The position numbers and the translations under genes are program-made. From an uncultured Lachnospiraceae bacterium (GTDB taxonomy: Bacteria > Bacillota > Clostridia > Lachnospirales > Lachnospiraceae), in contig CANQRU010000003.1 of the NCBI GenBank assembly GCA_947626395.1, positions 85,819 to 149,818 on the forward strand: DNA of 64,000 bases, read 5' to 3'. Below the pieces are notes generated by a model, which saw only the letters and a program-made list of their open reading frames with translations, had not been told where the DNA came from and searched no databases. Below, piece by piece: positions 23,838 to 31,998 of the stretch. The stretch's first letter is position 1; each line of letters starts with the position of its first letter.

Positions 23838-25319
23838 CTACTCCGTGATCGTAAACGCCGCCACGCTGCAGGCCGGCATCACCGCGGTAAATCCGCTGTC
23901 CGTCACCTGAATGCCGTCCATCGTGGCCGGCTTCACATTCTCCGGCGCATCAAAGGTATTATAAGCCCCAGCGGTTCCGGTCAGCACGGTGCCTTCCACC
24001 TTTCCGCGGCGGCCGATTCCGGACCACAGCACCTCCACGGGCGCGGCTTCCGTATCGCTCAAATTCGCCACGGTCAGAAGAACGCTTCCGTCCGCCGCCT
24101 GGCTGGCCGACACATGCAGGTTCGGCACCTGATCGCCGCAGGTGCCCACATTCTTCGTCTCCGCATAGGTCTCCAGCTGTTTCGCGTTCTGATGTCCCTT
24201 GTACATATGGAACACATGATAGCTGGGCGTCAGTACCATCTTGTCGCCCTCGGTCAGCACCATGGACTGAAGCACATTGACCGTCTGGGCGATATTCGCC
24301 ATGACCACGATATCGCAGTGGTCATTGAAAATGTTCAGGTTAATGGCCGCCACCAGCGCGTCCCTCATCGTATTCTGCTGATAGAGGAAGCCCGGATTCG
24401 TGCCCGGCTCCACATCGTACCAGGTACCCCACTCGTCCACCACCAGGCCCAGCTGATGATGCGGATTGGTCATGCGCATGATATTCGCGTGATTCTCCAC
24501 CAGTTCCTTCATCCGCAGCGTCTTCTTAAGAACGTTGTAATACTCTTCCGCCGTGAATCCGGTCGCGGCTCCCTTGTGATTCCAGTCGTCACTGGGCAGC
24601 GTATAATAATGCAGGGAAAGCGCGTCGATCACATGGCCCGCTGTTCTGGCCACGGTCTCGGTCCAGCGGTAATCGCTTACATTGGCGCCGGAAGCGATCT
24701 TATAGATCTTATGCTCATGGTCATAATTGCGCAGATAGGTAGAATACTGACGGCACAGGTCGCCGTAGTACTCCGGCCGCATATTGCCGCCGCAGCCCCA
24801 GGCCTCGTTGCCGATGCCCCAGTATTTCACATGCCACGGCTCATCCTGGCCGTTGGCGCGGCGCAGGCTGGCCATCGGGGAAATGCCGCCCATGTTGCAG
24901 TACTCGACCCAGTCGGAAAACTCCTGAACCGTGCCGGAGCCTACATTTCCGGAGATGTAGGGCTCGCAGCCAAGCTGGCGGCACAGCTCCAGGAACTCGT
25001 GGGTGCCGAAGGAATTGTCTTCGGTGACGCCGCCCCAGTTGGTGTTGACGATGGTCTTGCGGCTCCCCTTCGGGCCGATGCCGTCCTGCCAGTGATACGT
25101 GTCGGCGAAGCACCCGCCGGGCCAGCGAAGCACCGGGATATTCATATCCTTAAGCGCCTCCACCACGTCGGCGCGCATGCCGTTTACATTCGGGATATCG
25201 GAATCCTCGCCCACATACAGGCCGCCGTAGATGCAGCGCCCCAGATGCTCGGAGAAATGTCCGTAAATGTTCTTGTTGATGGTTCCTTTGGAACGGTTTC
25301 CATTGATAATGATACGCAT
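23838..25319 (-). CDS. abfA: Intracellular alpha-L-arabinofuranosidase, GH51
   Basis: A 493-aa retaining glycosidase. The acid/base is E172 in [13 protein letters not shown] and the nucleophile E296 in [20 protein letters not shown]; further GH51 hallmarks are [36 protein letters not shown] and [10 protein letters not shown]-terminal beta-sandwich follows. There is no signal peptide, so it acts on short arabino-oligosaccharides already imported. The released L-arabinose needs an isomerase (araA), which is not in this window. AAGGAGG lies before the ATG; a promoter is visible about 65 bases upstream. It heads the minus-strand pentose cluster (abfA, DUF6171, regulator, kinase). Confidence 0.96.
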   Translation of the reverse strand: MRIIINGNRSKGTINKNIYGHFSEHLGRCIYGGLYVGEDSDIPNVNGMRADVVEALKDMNIPVLRWPGGCFADTYHWQDGIGPKGSRKTIVNTNWGGVTEDNSFGTHEFLELCRQLGCEPYISGNVGSGTVQEFSDWVEYCNMGGISPMASLRRANGQDEPWHVKYWGIGNEAWGCGGNMRPEYYGDLCRQYSTYLRNYDHEHKIYKIASGANVSDYRWTETVARTAGHVIDALSLHYYTLPSDDWNHKGAATGFTAEEYYNVLKKTLRMKELVENHANIMRMTNPHHQLGLVVDEWGTWYDVEPGTNPGFLYQQNTMRDALVAAINLNIFNDHCDIVVMANIAQTVNVLQSMVLTEGDKMVLTPSYHVFHMYKGHQNAKQLETYAETKNVGTCGDQVPNLHVSASQAADGSVLLTVANLSDTEAAPVEVLWSGIGRRGKVEGTVLTGTAGAYNTFDAPENVKPATMDGIQVTDSGFTAVMPACSVAAFTITE

Positions 25320-25385
25320 GATACTGATCCTCCTTGCCGGAATGCCGGCCTGCCGCCGGTATTGGTCGTTTGCTTTTCACTTTTT

Positions 25386-25458
25386 ATCATACAACATGCG
25401 CGGGCATTTTTCCAGTGGTTTTTATATTATTTTTAATTATTTTACATTTTAGTAAAAT
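25386..25458 (-). promoter_or_regulatory. Probable arabinofuranosidase promoter and upstream palindrome
   Basis: TATGAT (25386-25391, minus strand) with TGGAAA 17 bases upstream (25409-25414) forms a promoter with a weak -35, as expected for an inducible gene. ATTTTA-G-TAAAAT (25446-25458), a perfect palindrome in AT-rich sequence 32 bases above the -35, is a possible activator or catabolite site. Confidence 0.5.
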
Positions 25459-25473
25459 ATCTGATTAAAAATG

Positions 25474-25508
25474 ATCCGGCGCCGCAGCTGACTGCCGTGG
25501 CGCCGGAT
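25474..25508 (-). terminator. Intrinsic terminator of the cysK-metY unit
   Basis: ATCCGGCGCC and GGCGCCGGAT form a perfect 10-bp stem with a 15-base loop, followed on the minus strand by CATTTTTAATC. It lies 44 bases past the metY stop. The plus strand also ends in TATTTTTTA, so it can work in both directions and isolates abfA from metY. Confidence 0.85.
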
Positions 25509-25551
25509 TATTTTTTACCATTCCGCTATTTTATTTTACCTGCTTTCTCTG

Positions 25552-26835
25552 TCACTTCGCCGCCGCGAACCCCTTCTCCAGATCCGAGATGATATCGTCG
25601 ATATGCTCGGTCCCGATGGACAGGCGGATCGTGTTGGGCTTGATGCCCTGATCGGCCAGCTCCTCCGCCGACAGCTGGGAGTGGGTCGTGGTCGCCGGGT
25701 GGATCACCAGGCTCTTCACGTCAGCCACATTGGCTAACAGCGAGAAGATCTCCAGGCTGTCGATAAAGCGGTACGCCTCCTCCTGGCCGCCTTTGATCTC
25801 GAACGTGAAAATGCTCGCTCCGCCGTTGGGGAAATATTTCTCATAGAGGGCGTGGTCCGGATGGTCCGGCAGGGACGGATGGTTCACCTTCTCTACCTGC
25901 GGATGCTTCGCCAGGTACTCCACCACCTTCTTCGTATTCTCCGCATGACGGTCCAGACGCAGGGACAGCGTCTCCACGCCCTGCAGCAGCAGGAAGGCGT
26001 TGAACGGGGAAATGGTCGCGCCGGTGTCCCGCAGAAGGATCGCGCGGATATAGGTCACGAAGGCCGCCGGCCCCGCCGCGTCCACGAAGGACACGCCGTG
26101 GTAGCTGGGATTGGGCTCCGCGATGGGCGCGTATTTTCCGCTGGCTTTCCAGTCAAATTTGCCGGAATCCACGATGATGCCGCCCAGAGTGGTGCCGTGG
26201 CCGCCGATAAACTTGGTGGCGGAATGGACCACGATGTCCGCGCCGTGCTCGATGGGCCGGATCAGATACGGGGTGCCGAAGGTATTGTCGATCACAAGCG
26301 GCAGGCCGTGCTTATGGGCGATGGCCGCGATGGCGTCGATGTCCGGGATGTCGCTGTTGGGATTGCCCAGAGTCTCCAGATAAATGGCCTTGGTATTCTC
26401 CCGGATCGCGCCTTCCACCTCCGCCAGGTCATGGGCGTCCACAAAGGTCGTCGTGACGCCGTACTGGCTCAGCGTATGGGCAAGCAGATTATAGCTACCG
26501 CCGTAAATCGTCTTCTGGGACACGATATGGTCGCCCTTCTGGGCCAACGCCATGATCGTGTAGGTGATGGCCGCCGCGCCGGAAGCCAGCGCCAGCGCCG
26601 CCACGCCGCCCTCCAGGGCTGCCAGGCGCTTCTCCAGCACATCCTGGGTGGAATTGGTCAGACGGCCGTAGATATTGCCGGCGTCGGCCAGGCCGAAGCG
26701 GGCCGCCGCGTGGGCCGAATTATGGAATACGTAGGAGGTGGTCTGGTAGATCGGCACGGCACGGGAATCCGTCGCCGGGTCGGCCTGCTCCTGCCCTACG
26801 TGAAGCTGCAGTGTTTCGAAATGATAGTTACTCAT
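25552..26835 (-). CDS. metY: O-acetylhomoserine sulfhydrylase (Cys/Met metabolism PLP enzyme)
   Basis: A 427-aa fold-type I PLP enzyme. The cofactor lysine is K208 in VVHSATKFIGGHGTTLGG, preceded by PLVIDNTFGTPYL and NPNSDIPDI. Length, the N-terminal TLQLHVGQEQADPATDSRAVPIYQTT and the insert near PNPSYHGVSF are typical of MetY (homocysteine from O-acetylhomoserine and sulfide) rather than the shorter MetB/MetC. It follows cysK in the same direction after 154 bases and ends before a clear terminator, so the two probably form a sulfur-assimilation unit driven by the cysK promoter and controlled by the Rrf2 regulator beyond it. AAGAGGA lies before the ATG. Confidence 0.93.
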   Translation of the reverse strand: MSNYHFETLQLHVGQEQADPATDSRAVPIYQTTSYVFHNSAHAAARFGLADAGNIYGRLTNSTQDVLEKRLAALEGGVAALALASGAAAITYTIMALAQKGDHIVSQKTIYGGSYNLLAHTLSQYGVTTTFVDAHDLAEVEGAIRENTKAIYLETLGNPNSDIPDIDAIAAIAHKHGLPLVIDNTFGTPYLIRPIEHGADIVVHSATKFIGGHGTTLGGIIVDSGKFDWKASGKYAPIAEPNPSYHGVSFVDAAGPAAFVTYIRAILLRDTGATISPFNAFLLLQGVETLSLRLDRHAENTKKVVEYLAKHPQVEKVNHPSLPDHPDHALYEKYFPNGGASIFTFEIKGGQEEAYRFIDSLEIFSLLANVADVKSLVIHPATTTHSQLSAEELADQGIKPNTIRLSIGTEHIDDIISDLEKGFAAAK

Positions 26836-26989
26836 TTGCGGATCCTCTTTTCTTTCTATGTTTTCTTTACGATGCGCTCTCTTTCTGCGCGTTCTCAGGT
26901 TCCCGTATTTCTCGTGATTCCATGTTTCTTGTTTCCCACTTTCTGAACCTGATGCTTTATTTCGAATGCTGCACTGTCTGTATTCCGGA

Positions 26990-27919
26990 TCACTCGAATA
27001 ACGGCGTCGACAGATACCGGTCGCCCGTATCCGGCAGAAGCACCACGATGGTCTTGCCTTCGTTCTCCGGCCGCTTCGCCAGCTCGATCGCCGCCCAGGC
27101 CGCCGCGCCGGAGGAGATGCCCACCAGCACGCCTTCTTTCCGCCCGATCAGCCGTCCCACGGCGAAGGCATCCTCATTGGCCACCGGGATGATCTCGTCG
27201 TAGATCCCGGTATTCAGCACCTCCGGCACAAAGCCGGCGCCGATGCCCTGGATCTTATGCGGTCCGCTGACGCCCTTGGAAAGAACCGGGGATGCAGCCG
27301 GTTCCACGGCTACTACCTTCACTTCCGACTTCTGCGCCTTCAGGTACTCGCCTACGCCGGTGATCGTGCCGCCGGTGCCGACGCCTGCCACGAAGATATC
27401 CACCTGGCCGTCCGTGTCGTTCCAGACCTCCGGCCCCGTGGTCTCTCGGTGGATCTTCGGATTGGCCGGATTCACAAACTGTCCCGCTATAAAACTGTTC
27501 GGAATCTCCTTCGCCAGTTCATCCGCTTTCGCGATGGCCCCGGGCATGCCCTTGGTGCCTTCGCTTAAGACCAGTTCCGCGCCGTAGGCCTTCATTAACT
27601 GCCTGCGTTCCACGCTCATGGTCTCCGGCATGACGATGATGATGCGGTATCCCCTGGCCGCCGCTACGGCGGCCAGGCCGATTCCCGTATTGCCGGACGT
27701 GGGCTCTATAATGACGGAACCGGGCTTTAAGACGCCCCGCTCCTCCGCGTCGTCGATCATGGCCAGGGCTATTCTGTCCTTGACGGAACCGGCCGGATTA
27801 AAATACTCCAGCTTCGCCAGTACACGGGCCTTCAGCCCCTCCTCCTTCTCAATGTGCGTAAGCTCCAGAAGCGGCGTGCCGCCGATCAGCTGATCGGCTG
27901 ATGTGTAGATACGACTCAT
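26990..27919 (-). CDS. cysK: Cysteine synthase A
   Basis: A 309-aa PLP fold-type II O-acetylserine sulfhydrylase. The ATG at 27919 ([20 protein letters not shown]) has AGGAGGT 6 bases upstream; the ORF track start is 30 bases too long. The PLP lysine is K47 in [33 protein letters not shown] is the substrate loop, [16 protein letters not shown] the phosphate cradle and [12 protein letters not shown] the C-terminal motif. It makes L-cysteine from O-acetyl-L-serine and sulfide. It has a fully consensus promoter and is divergent from an Rrf2-type repressor, the arrangement expected for CymR/IscR-style control by cysteine or Fe-S status. Confidence 0.95.
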   Translation of the reverse strand: MSRIYTSADQLIGGTPLLELTHIEKEEGLKARVLAKLEYFNPAGSVKDRIALAMIDDAEERGVLKPGSVIIEPTSGNTGIGLAAVAAARGYRIIIVMPETMSVERRQLMKAYGAELVLSEGTKGMPGAIAKADELAKEIPNSFIAGQFVNPANPKIHRETTGPEVWNDTDGQVDIFVAGVGTGGTITGVGEYLKAQKSEVKVVAVEPAASPVLSKGVSGPHKIQGIGAGFVPEVLNTGIYDEIIPVANEDAFAVGRLIGRKEGVLVGISSGAAAWAAIELAKRPENEGKTIVVLLPDTGDRYLSTPLFE

Positions 27920-27982
27920 ATGATTACCTCCTGTAAATGATCGGTTCAAGTAATTACCTACTTAACTGATATGTTTATGGGG

Positions 27983-28011
27983 ATTATACGCTCGCTGTTT
28001 TGCTTTGTCAA
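27983..28011 (-). promoter_or_regulatory. Consensus promoter of cysK
   Basis: TTGACA (28006-28011) and TATAAT (27983-27988) on the minus strand are both perfect and separated by 17 bases. The leader of about 55 bases contains the inverted repeat AAGTA-N6-TACTT (27948-27963). Confidence 0.85.
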
Positions 28012-28047
28012 TAGGATTTCGGAAAATATTTCCGATTTGTCTATTGA
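28008..28047. promoter_or_regulatory. Nested palindrome between the cysK and rrf2 promoters, probable Rrf2 operator
   Basis: Outer arms TCAATAG (28008-28014) and CTATTGA (28041-28047) flank a perfect inner repeat CGGAAA-ATA-TTTCCG (28020-28034). The left arm overlaps the cysK -35 and the right arm overlaps the rrf2 -35, so one bound protein could control both genes. Confidence 0.65.
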
Positions 28048-28072
28048 TTACCCATTTACCATGTACTATAAT
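28044..28072 (+). promoter_or_regulatory. Promoter of the Rrf2 regulator
   Basis: TTGATT (28044-28049) and a perfect TATAAT (28067-28072) are 17 bases apart on the plus strand. Transcription gives a leader of about 205 bases that contains the hairpin at 28124-28152. Confidence 0.7.
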
Positions 28073-28123
28073 AGGTTTATAGGTAATATTGCACGAACGA
28101 CACAGCAGACAGAACTGTTAATA

Positions 28124-28152
28124 CAGAAAGCATGTCACTGGCATGCTTTCTG
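28124..28152 (+). promoter_or_regulatory. 11-bp hairpin in the rrf2 leader
   Basis: CAGAAAGCATG, loop TCACTGG, CATGCTTTCTG is a perfect stem about 130 bases before the ATG. No U-run follows. It does not match a riboswitch known to me and could be an attenuator, an mRNA stabiliser or a second operator. Confidence 0.5.
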
Positions 28153-28283
28153 CATACTGACGTAAACCAAAACGCCGCGCCACAGACGCCGGCGTATGGA
28201 AAAAGAAAGTACGGCACGGCCCAAAAGCGCCGAATCACATCACTAAGCAGAAAATCCAGAAGTAACAATAAAGGAGAACAAGC

Positions 28284-28715
28284 ATGCTGATATCAACAAA
28301 AGGCCGCTACGCGTTGCGGGTAATGATCGATCTGGCAGAGAATCAGAAGGACAGCTATGTGCCGCTCAAAGAAACGGCCGAGCGGCAGGAAATATCCGAG
28401 AAATATCTGGAAGGGATATTAAAGATATTAGTGCAGCAGAACATGCTGACCGGCGTCCGCGGCAAAGGCGGCGGGTACCGGCTGACGCGAGCGCCGGAGA
28501 ACTATACGGTCGGAGAGATCCTGCGGCTGACGGAAGGCTCCCTCGCGCCGGTAGCCTGCCTGGAGTCAGGCGCGAAGCCATGTCCGCGGATGGCGCAGTG
28601 CCGGACGTTTCCGATGTGGGAAGGGCTGGACAAGCTTATCTCGCAGTATCTGGACGGAATTACGATCGCGGACCTGATGCGCAGGGAGACCGCCGGGTTT
28701 GATTATATCATATGA
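28284..28715 (+). CDS. Rrf2-family transcriptional regulator (CymR/IscR-like)
   Basis: A 143-aa winged-HTH protein. MLISTKGRYALRVMIDLAEN and QEISEKYLEGILKILVQQNML with VRGKGGGYRLTRAPENYTVG are the Rrf2 HTH and wing. The C-terminal part has three cysteines (ACLESGAKPCPRMAQC) with spacing close to the Fe-S ligands of IscR, so Fe-S sensing is possible; CymR of Bacillus lacks these. Divergence from cysK with a palindrome between the promoters indicates control of cysteine synthesis. AAAGGAG lies 7 bases before the ATG. It ends only three bases from the stop of the convergent Nudix gene with no terminator between them. Confidence 0.9.
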   Translation: MLISTKGRYALRVMIDLAENQKDSYVPLKETAERQEISEKYLEGILKILVQQNMLTGVRGKGGGYRLTRAPENYTVGEILRLTEGSLAPVACLESGAKPCPRMAQCRTFPMWEGLDKLISQYLDGITIADLMRRETAGFDYII

Positions 28716-28718
28716 CGG

Positions 28719-29276
28719 TCAGGCGGTGCATTTTTCGATCAGTTTCTTATAAATATGCTCCACAAACCACGGCTCCGTCGACGCGCGCAGCGCTTCGTCG
28801 AACGTCCACCATTTCACCGCCTTATTCTCTTCTGCGTTCACGACCAGCGTCTCCGTCTCGTCGGCTTCAGCCAGATACGTGACGTTCAGATGCAAATGGC
28901 TGGGCACGTATTTTCCCCGCTTCACATGACCGTCCACCGTCAGGATCTCGAGGCTGAAAATACCGTCGCCGACCAGCGAAGCGTTCCTCACGCCTGTCTC
29001 TTCTGCAAGCTCCCGAAGCGCCACCGCCCGAAGGTCTCCGTCGCCGTCCGCGTGGCCGCCGATCCAGGCCCAGGAATCGTAGATTTTGTGATAGACCATC
29101 AGCGTTTTCGTGCGCGCCTTATTCACCGTCCAGAGCGACGCGGTGAAATGGCCGGTCTGATTGGTCCGGTCCAGATAATCCGGGTACTTCCGAATATAAT
29201 CAAGCATCAGCGCTTTGTCGCAGGCCTCCTGCTCGTTGAATGGTACGTAGTTTTCGATATCCTGATATAAATTCAT
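28719..29276 (-). CDS. NUDIX hydrolase
   Basis: A 185-aa protein from MNLYQDIENYVPFNEQEACD; AAAAGGAGAG precedes ATG 29276, so the 32 extra residues of the ORF are dropped. The Nudix box reads GGHADGDGDLRAVALREL followed by AEETG: REL.EETG is intact, but the first acidic position of the box is Gly, a variation seen in a Clostridia subgroup with GHxDGD. The WTVNKARTKTLMVYHKIYDSW segment is the usual beta-strand pair before the box. Such proteins hydrolyse nucleoside-diphosphate derivatives; the substrate cannot be told here. It overlaps nothing and lies 25 bases after the histidine-phosphatase gene, so the two are likely co-transcribed. Confidence 0.88.
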   Translation of the reverse strand: MNLYQDIENYVPFNEQEACDKALMLDYIRKYPDYLDRTNQTGHFTASLWTVNKARTKTLMVYHKIYDSWAWIGGHADGDGDLRAVALRELAEETGVRNASLVGDGIFSLEILTVDGHVKRGKYVPSHLHLNVTYLAEADETETLVVNAEENKAVKWWTFDEALRASTEPWFVEHIYKKLIEKCTA

Positions 29277-29301
29277 CGTCTCTCCTTTTCGCAGGCTATC
29301 C

Positions 29302-30039
29302 TCAGTCACGCCTCTCGTCTTCATTCTCATAACACTCGCAGAACCTGGCCGCGAAAGCCGGCTCCATCCCATGAACGTACAGATGTGAAATGTCCCCGAT
29401 GGCGTTCGCCCGGAAAAGCGCGATGCCCGGCCGCCGCTCTTCGGAGATCACCGTCGTCACCGACGTAGGCGCCGCACAGATCCCGTGCCACAGGATCATC
29501 GGTGAAACGCCCAACAGATGGGACAATAACACGCACTCCACGCCGAAATGGCAGAACAGCACGATCGTATCGTTATTCGGCCGGACCGCACGGTAGATCC
29601 GTCCGTCCCGCTCATATCCATGGCGGGCCAGCAGACGGTCGAAATTCTCTGCGACACGGTCATACTCCTGCTTCACGCCCGCGTCCTCGAACACATCGCG
29701 CTCATACCAACGTGTCTCCTCGTAAAAGCGTTCATCCGCCGTCCAGTCCTGGGGCAGCCAGTCCCAGGCCACCGGACAGAGCCCCGGCCCTTTCCAATCC
29801 GGCCGGGCCACCGGCGGTCCGAATTCCTTAAGCCACGGACATTCCTCCGCGGTACGGTTCATTTTCTTAAGCGTCAGCGACGCCGTGTCCTTCGCCCGGC
29901 CCAGAGGCGATACATAGAAAGCCGCCACATTCAGCTTCGACAGCCGTTCCGACAGATATTCCGCCTCCGTCCAGCCCCGCTCCGTCAGGGAATCAATGGA
30001 GTAATCCGGGTCGCCGTGACGCACGATCAGTAATTTCAT
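29302..30039 (-). CDS. Histidine phosphatase family protein
   Basis: A 245-aa phosphoglycerate-mutase-like phosphatase. The catalytic RHG motif is LLIVRHGDPDY at the N-terminus, the second arginine is in YVSPLGRAKDTASLTLKKM, and the second histidine is in VLFCHFGVECVLLSHLLG. The insert between is longer than in cofactor-dependent mutase, so a phosphatase on a small metabolite is more likely. ATG 30039 is used (AGAGGA about 7 bases upstream). The pairing with a Nudix hydrolase suggests nucleotide or phospho-metabolite clean-up, but this is inference. Confidence 0.88.
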   Translation of the reverse strand: MKLLIVRHGDPDYSIDSLTERGWTEAEYLSERLSKLNVAAFYVSPLGRAKDTASLTLKKMNRTAEECPWLKEFGPPVARPDWKGPGLCPVAWDWLPQDWTADERFYEETRWYERDVFEDAGVKQEYDRVAENFDRLLARHGYERDGRIYRAVRPNNDTIVLFCHFGVECVLLSHLLGVSPMILWHGICAAPTSVTTVISEERRPGIALFRANAIGDISHLYVHGMEPAFAARFCECYENEDERRD

Positions 30040-30076
30040 ATACAATTCCTCTTTCTGTTATCCAAATACGCATGAC

Positions 30077-30250
30077 CTATTTAAGTTTCTGCTCTGACAG
30101 CCGTTCTTCTTTTTCCGGCGTTAGACCGAGGTTCTCCGCAGTTGGAAGTTTGATATCCGGCCATGTCACAAGGTTGGGAAGGAACTCATAAAAACGGATG
30201 AAATGCCGCATAAGAGCGACGATCCGCTGCGTTTTGAAGTTTCGTATCAT
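30077..30250 (-). CDS. 57-aa ORF translationally coupled to the DUF1016 nuclease gene
   Basis: Too short for the ORF track. The ATG at 30250 overlaps the TGA stop of the DUF1016 gene in the ATGA form, a strong sign of translational coupling. The product is MIRNFKTQRIVALMRHFIRF followed by YEFLPNLVTWPDIKLPTAEN and a charged tail ending SEQKLK: one basic amphipathic helix and then a Pro-containing segment. I do not recognise the family. It could be a small partner of the nuclease, or the last piece of a decayed larger protein whose remaining reading frame happens to begin at the overlap. Confidence 0.55.
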   Translation of the reverse strand: MIRNFKTQRIVALMRHFIRFYEFLPNLVTWPDIKLPTAENLGLTPEKEERLSEQKLK

Positions 30251-31470
30251 TCATGGACGGTTCCCTCCGTTTCCTTTTGCATGTTGAGCTTAAACGTTTC
30301 CTCTGCAATCTCAATTTGCTGCCTGATTTGTTCAGCGGTTGGCAGGTACTCCTGAATTTCTTTGATTTTTACGTTATTATAGGTCGCGACTCCCATGGGT
30401 GTCGTAATCCCTTCGAAAGCTAACTGTACTTCCGTCCGATCCATATCCTTGCAGATCAAAAGTCCGATAGACGGATTATCACTGTCCCGGCGGAGCAGTT
30501 CATTTACCGCATTTACATAAAAATTGAGCTTACCGGCAAACTCGGGCTCAAACGGTTTTACCTTCAATTCTATCACAACATAGCATCTCAGATAGATATG
30601 ATAAAAAAGCAGGTCAATTTTCCGGGTTTTGCCGGAAATAATCATTTCCTTTTGTCTTCCGACAAATGCCCAGCCATCGCCTAACTCCAGCAGAAATCTT
30701 GTCATCTGCTGCTCTATGGCATCTTCCAGAGCAGCTTCATTGTATTCCTCAGAAAGACGGATAAAGCCCAAATCATAATTTCCTTTGAGCAGTTCCTGGG
30801 CCAGTTTGCCCTGAGGAGCAGGAAGCTGCACACTAAAATTTGTAACCGCTGCTCCAATGGTATGATACATATCGGAGCGGATACAATTATCCAGTGCGTT
30901 GCGGCTCAGACCTTTATCAATCGTACGCTGAATATAGAATAAAGCCTCTTCAACGCTTTTACATTTTGTTATTATCAAGATATGATGTCCCCACGGAACA
31001 TAGCTAAAGAAAAGCGGAAAAGGAATTTCTCCAACAGGCTGTTGGATTTTTTCTTCCTGCAGCGGTGTTCCAATCTGCTGAAGCCGGGGAAAATTTGCCT
31101 GCGTAATTTCTCCAACAAGCTGTTGGATTTTTTCTTCGCACAGCGAAGCTGAATAGAATTGATACCATTTTTTCATGTACCAGAGATTCGAGGTACTGAA
31201 TCCCTTAACATTGGGAAATTCTGCCTGCAGATCAAGACTGACCTGTTCAACGATTCCCTTCCCCCATTTTTCTTCAGCACGTCTGATAACGAGATCCCGC
31301 CCGAGCCGCCAGTTAAAAAGAAGCTGTTCGGAATTCACTTTAACGGCGGCTTTTATCTGCGCATTGCGAAAACGCTGTTTGATTTCATGCATCCACTGAA
31401 CATACTCGCTGTCAAGGTTTACATTCTGGGAACGCACAACTGTAAGAGTTTTATTTGACTGATTCCTCAT
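30247..31470 (-). CDS. DUF1016 (YhcG-type) PD-(D/E)XK nuclease domain protein
   Basis: A 407-aa protein from MRNQSNKTLTVV; AAGGAGG lies 8 bases before ATG 31470. The N-terminal DUF1016_N domain is visible as FRNAQIKAAVKVNSEQLLFN, GRDLVIRRAEEKWGKGIVEQ and NLWYMKKWYQFY; the C-terminal nuclease core is DLLFYHIYLRCYVVIELKVK with the D...E-x-K pattern, followed by LLICKDMDRTEVQLAF. Related YhcG proteins occur near restriction systems. Between the domains an 81-bp step duplicates EEKIQQLVGEI as EEKIQQPVGEI. It lies between a small HTH gene (78 bases upstream) and the coupled 57-aa ORF, forming a compact cassette that looks like accessory DNA. Confidence 0.88.
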   Translation of the reverse strand: MRNQSNKTLTVVRSQNVNLDSEYVQWMHEIKQRFRNAQIKAAVKVNSEQLLFNWRLGRDLVIRRAEEKWGKGIVEQVSLDLQAEFPNVKGFSTSNLWYMKKWYQFYSASLCEEKIQQLVGEITQANFPRLQQIGTPLQEEKIQQPVGEIPFPLFFSYVPWGHHILIITKCKSVEEALFYIQRTIDKGLSRNALDNCIRSDMYHTIGAAVTNFSVQLPAPQGKLAQELLKGNYDLGFIRLSEEYNEAALEDAIEQQMTRFLLELGDGWAFVGRQKEMIISGKTRKIDLLFYHIYLRCYVVIELKVKPFEPEFAGKLNFYVNAVNELLRRDSDNPSIGLLICKDMDRTEVQLAFEGITTPMGVATYNNVKIKEIQEYLPTAEQIRQQIEIAEETFKLNMQKETEGTVHE

Positions 31471-31547
31471 CAGAGCGCACCTCCTTCTTTCCTGTGACAT
31501 ACTCAAAGATGAGAGATTTTTTGTTTCCTTCGATTGTTACAAACTAT

Positions 31548-31814
31548 TCACGCTTTGTCAGTAAGATGCTCCGAGTCGTTCACCAGCTTCGCCAGGTCAT
31601 AGCGACTTGTTTGCGATAGATCAGATAAAGTTTGTTTGATATATTTCCCGCTCTTGATTCTTGCGTCTTTCGGCTTCGGCTCATCATCTGGTATCGCCCA
31701 CGAATAATCGATCCTGACTGCGCCGGGGACGCGTCCCTCCGCACATAAAATCTGTATGCGCCTGGTAGAAATCCCCCAACGTACCGCTGTCTGACGAATG
31801 GACAAATACTTCAT
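31548..31814 (-). CDS. Small HTH DNA-binding protein (excisionase/MerR-like)
   Basis: An 88-aa protein. MKYLSIRQTAVRWGISTRRI with LCAEGRVPGAVRIDYSWAIP is the single winged-helix of excisionase-like DNA-binding proteins, in which the recognition helix (STRRIQIL) is followed by a short wing. The rest (DEPKPKDARIKSGKYIKQTL) is the usual basic tail of this Clostridia group. No catalytic domain is attached. GGGGGCGGGAATA precedes the ATG. It is transcribed toward the DUF1016 nuclease and is the natural candidate to regulate that cassette. Confidence 0.82.
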   Translation of the reverse strand: MKYLSIRQTAVRWGISTRRIQILCAEGRVPGAVRIDYSWAIPDDEPKPKDARIKSGKYIKQTLSDLSQTSRYDLAKLVNDSEHLTDKA

Positions 31815-31925
31815 TATTCCCGCCCCCTGAAGACAAATTTCTTTCCATGTATTGTACTCGATATTGCGAACAAAATCAAGATAGTTTTATTTTTCAAAGG
31901 TATTATTAAAAGATTGCTTAAAAGC

Positions 31926-31982
31926 AAGATTCCCATGGTGCCAAAATTCGCTCTTGCGCTTATTTTGCTCCATGGGAATCTT
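31926..31982 (-). terminator. Long hairpin terminator of the sigma-factor gene
   Basis: AAGATTCCCATGG (31926-31938) pairs perfectly with CCATGGGAATCTT (31970-31982), and an inner CAAAAT/ATTTTG extends the stem. On the minus strand it is followed by GCTTTTAAGC and a T-rich run. It begins 17 bases past the sigma-factor stop. Confidence 0.7.
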
Positions 31983-31998
31983 ATTAAAATTCTCCCAG

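Noticed and set aside
24114-25436. 440-aa plus-strand ORF opposite the GH51 gene
   Set aside because: Shadow of a clearly recognised glycosidase; no ribosome site and composition typical of an antisense frame.
26836-26989. Possible S-box or other riboswitch before metY
   Set aside because: No conserved SAM-riboswitch elements or terminator can be seen in the 154-base gap; metY appears to be co-transcribed with cysK.
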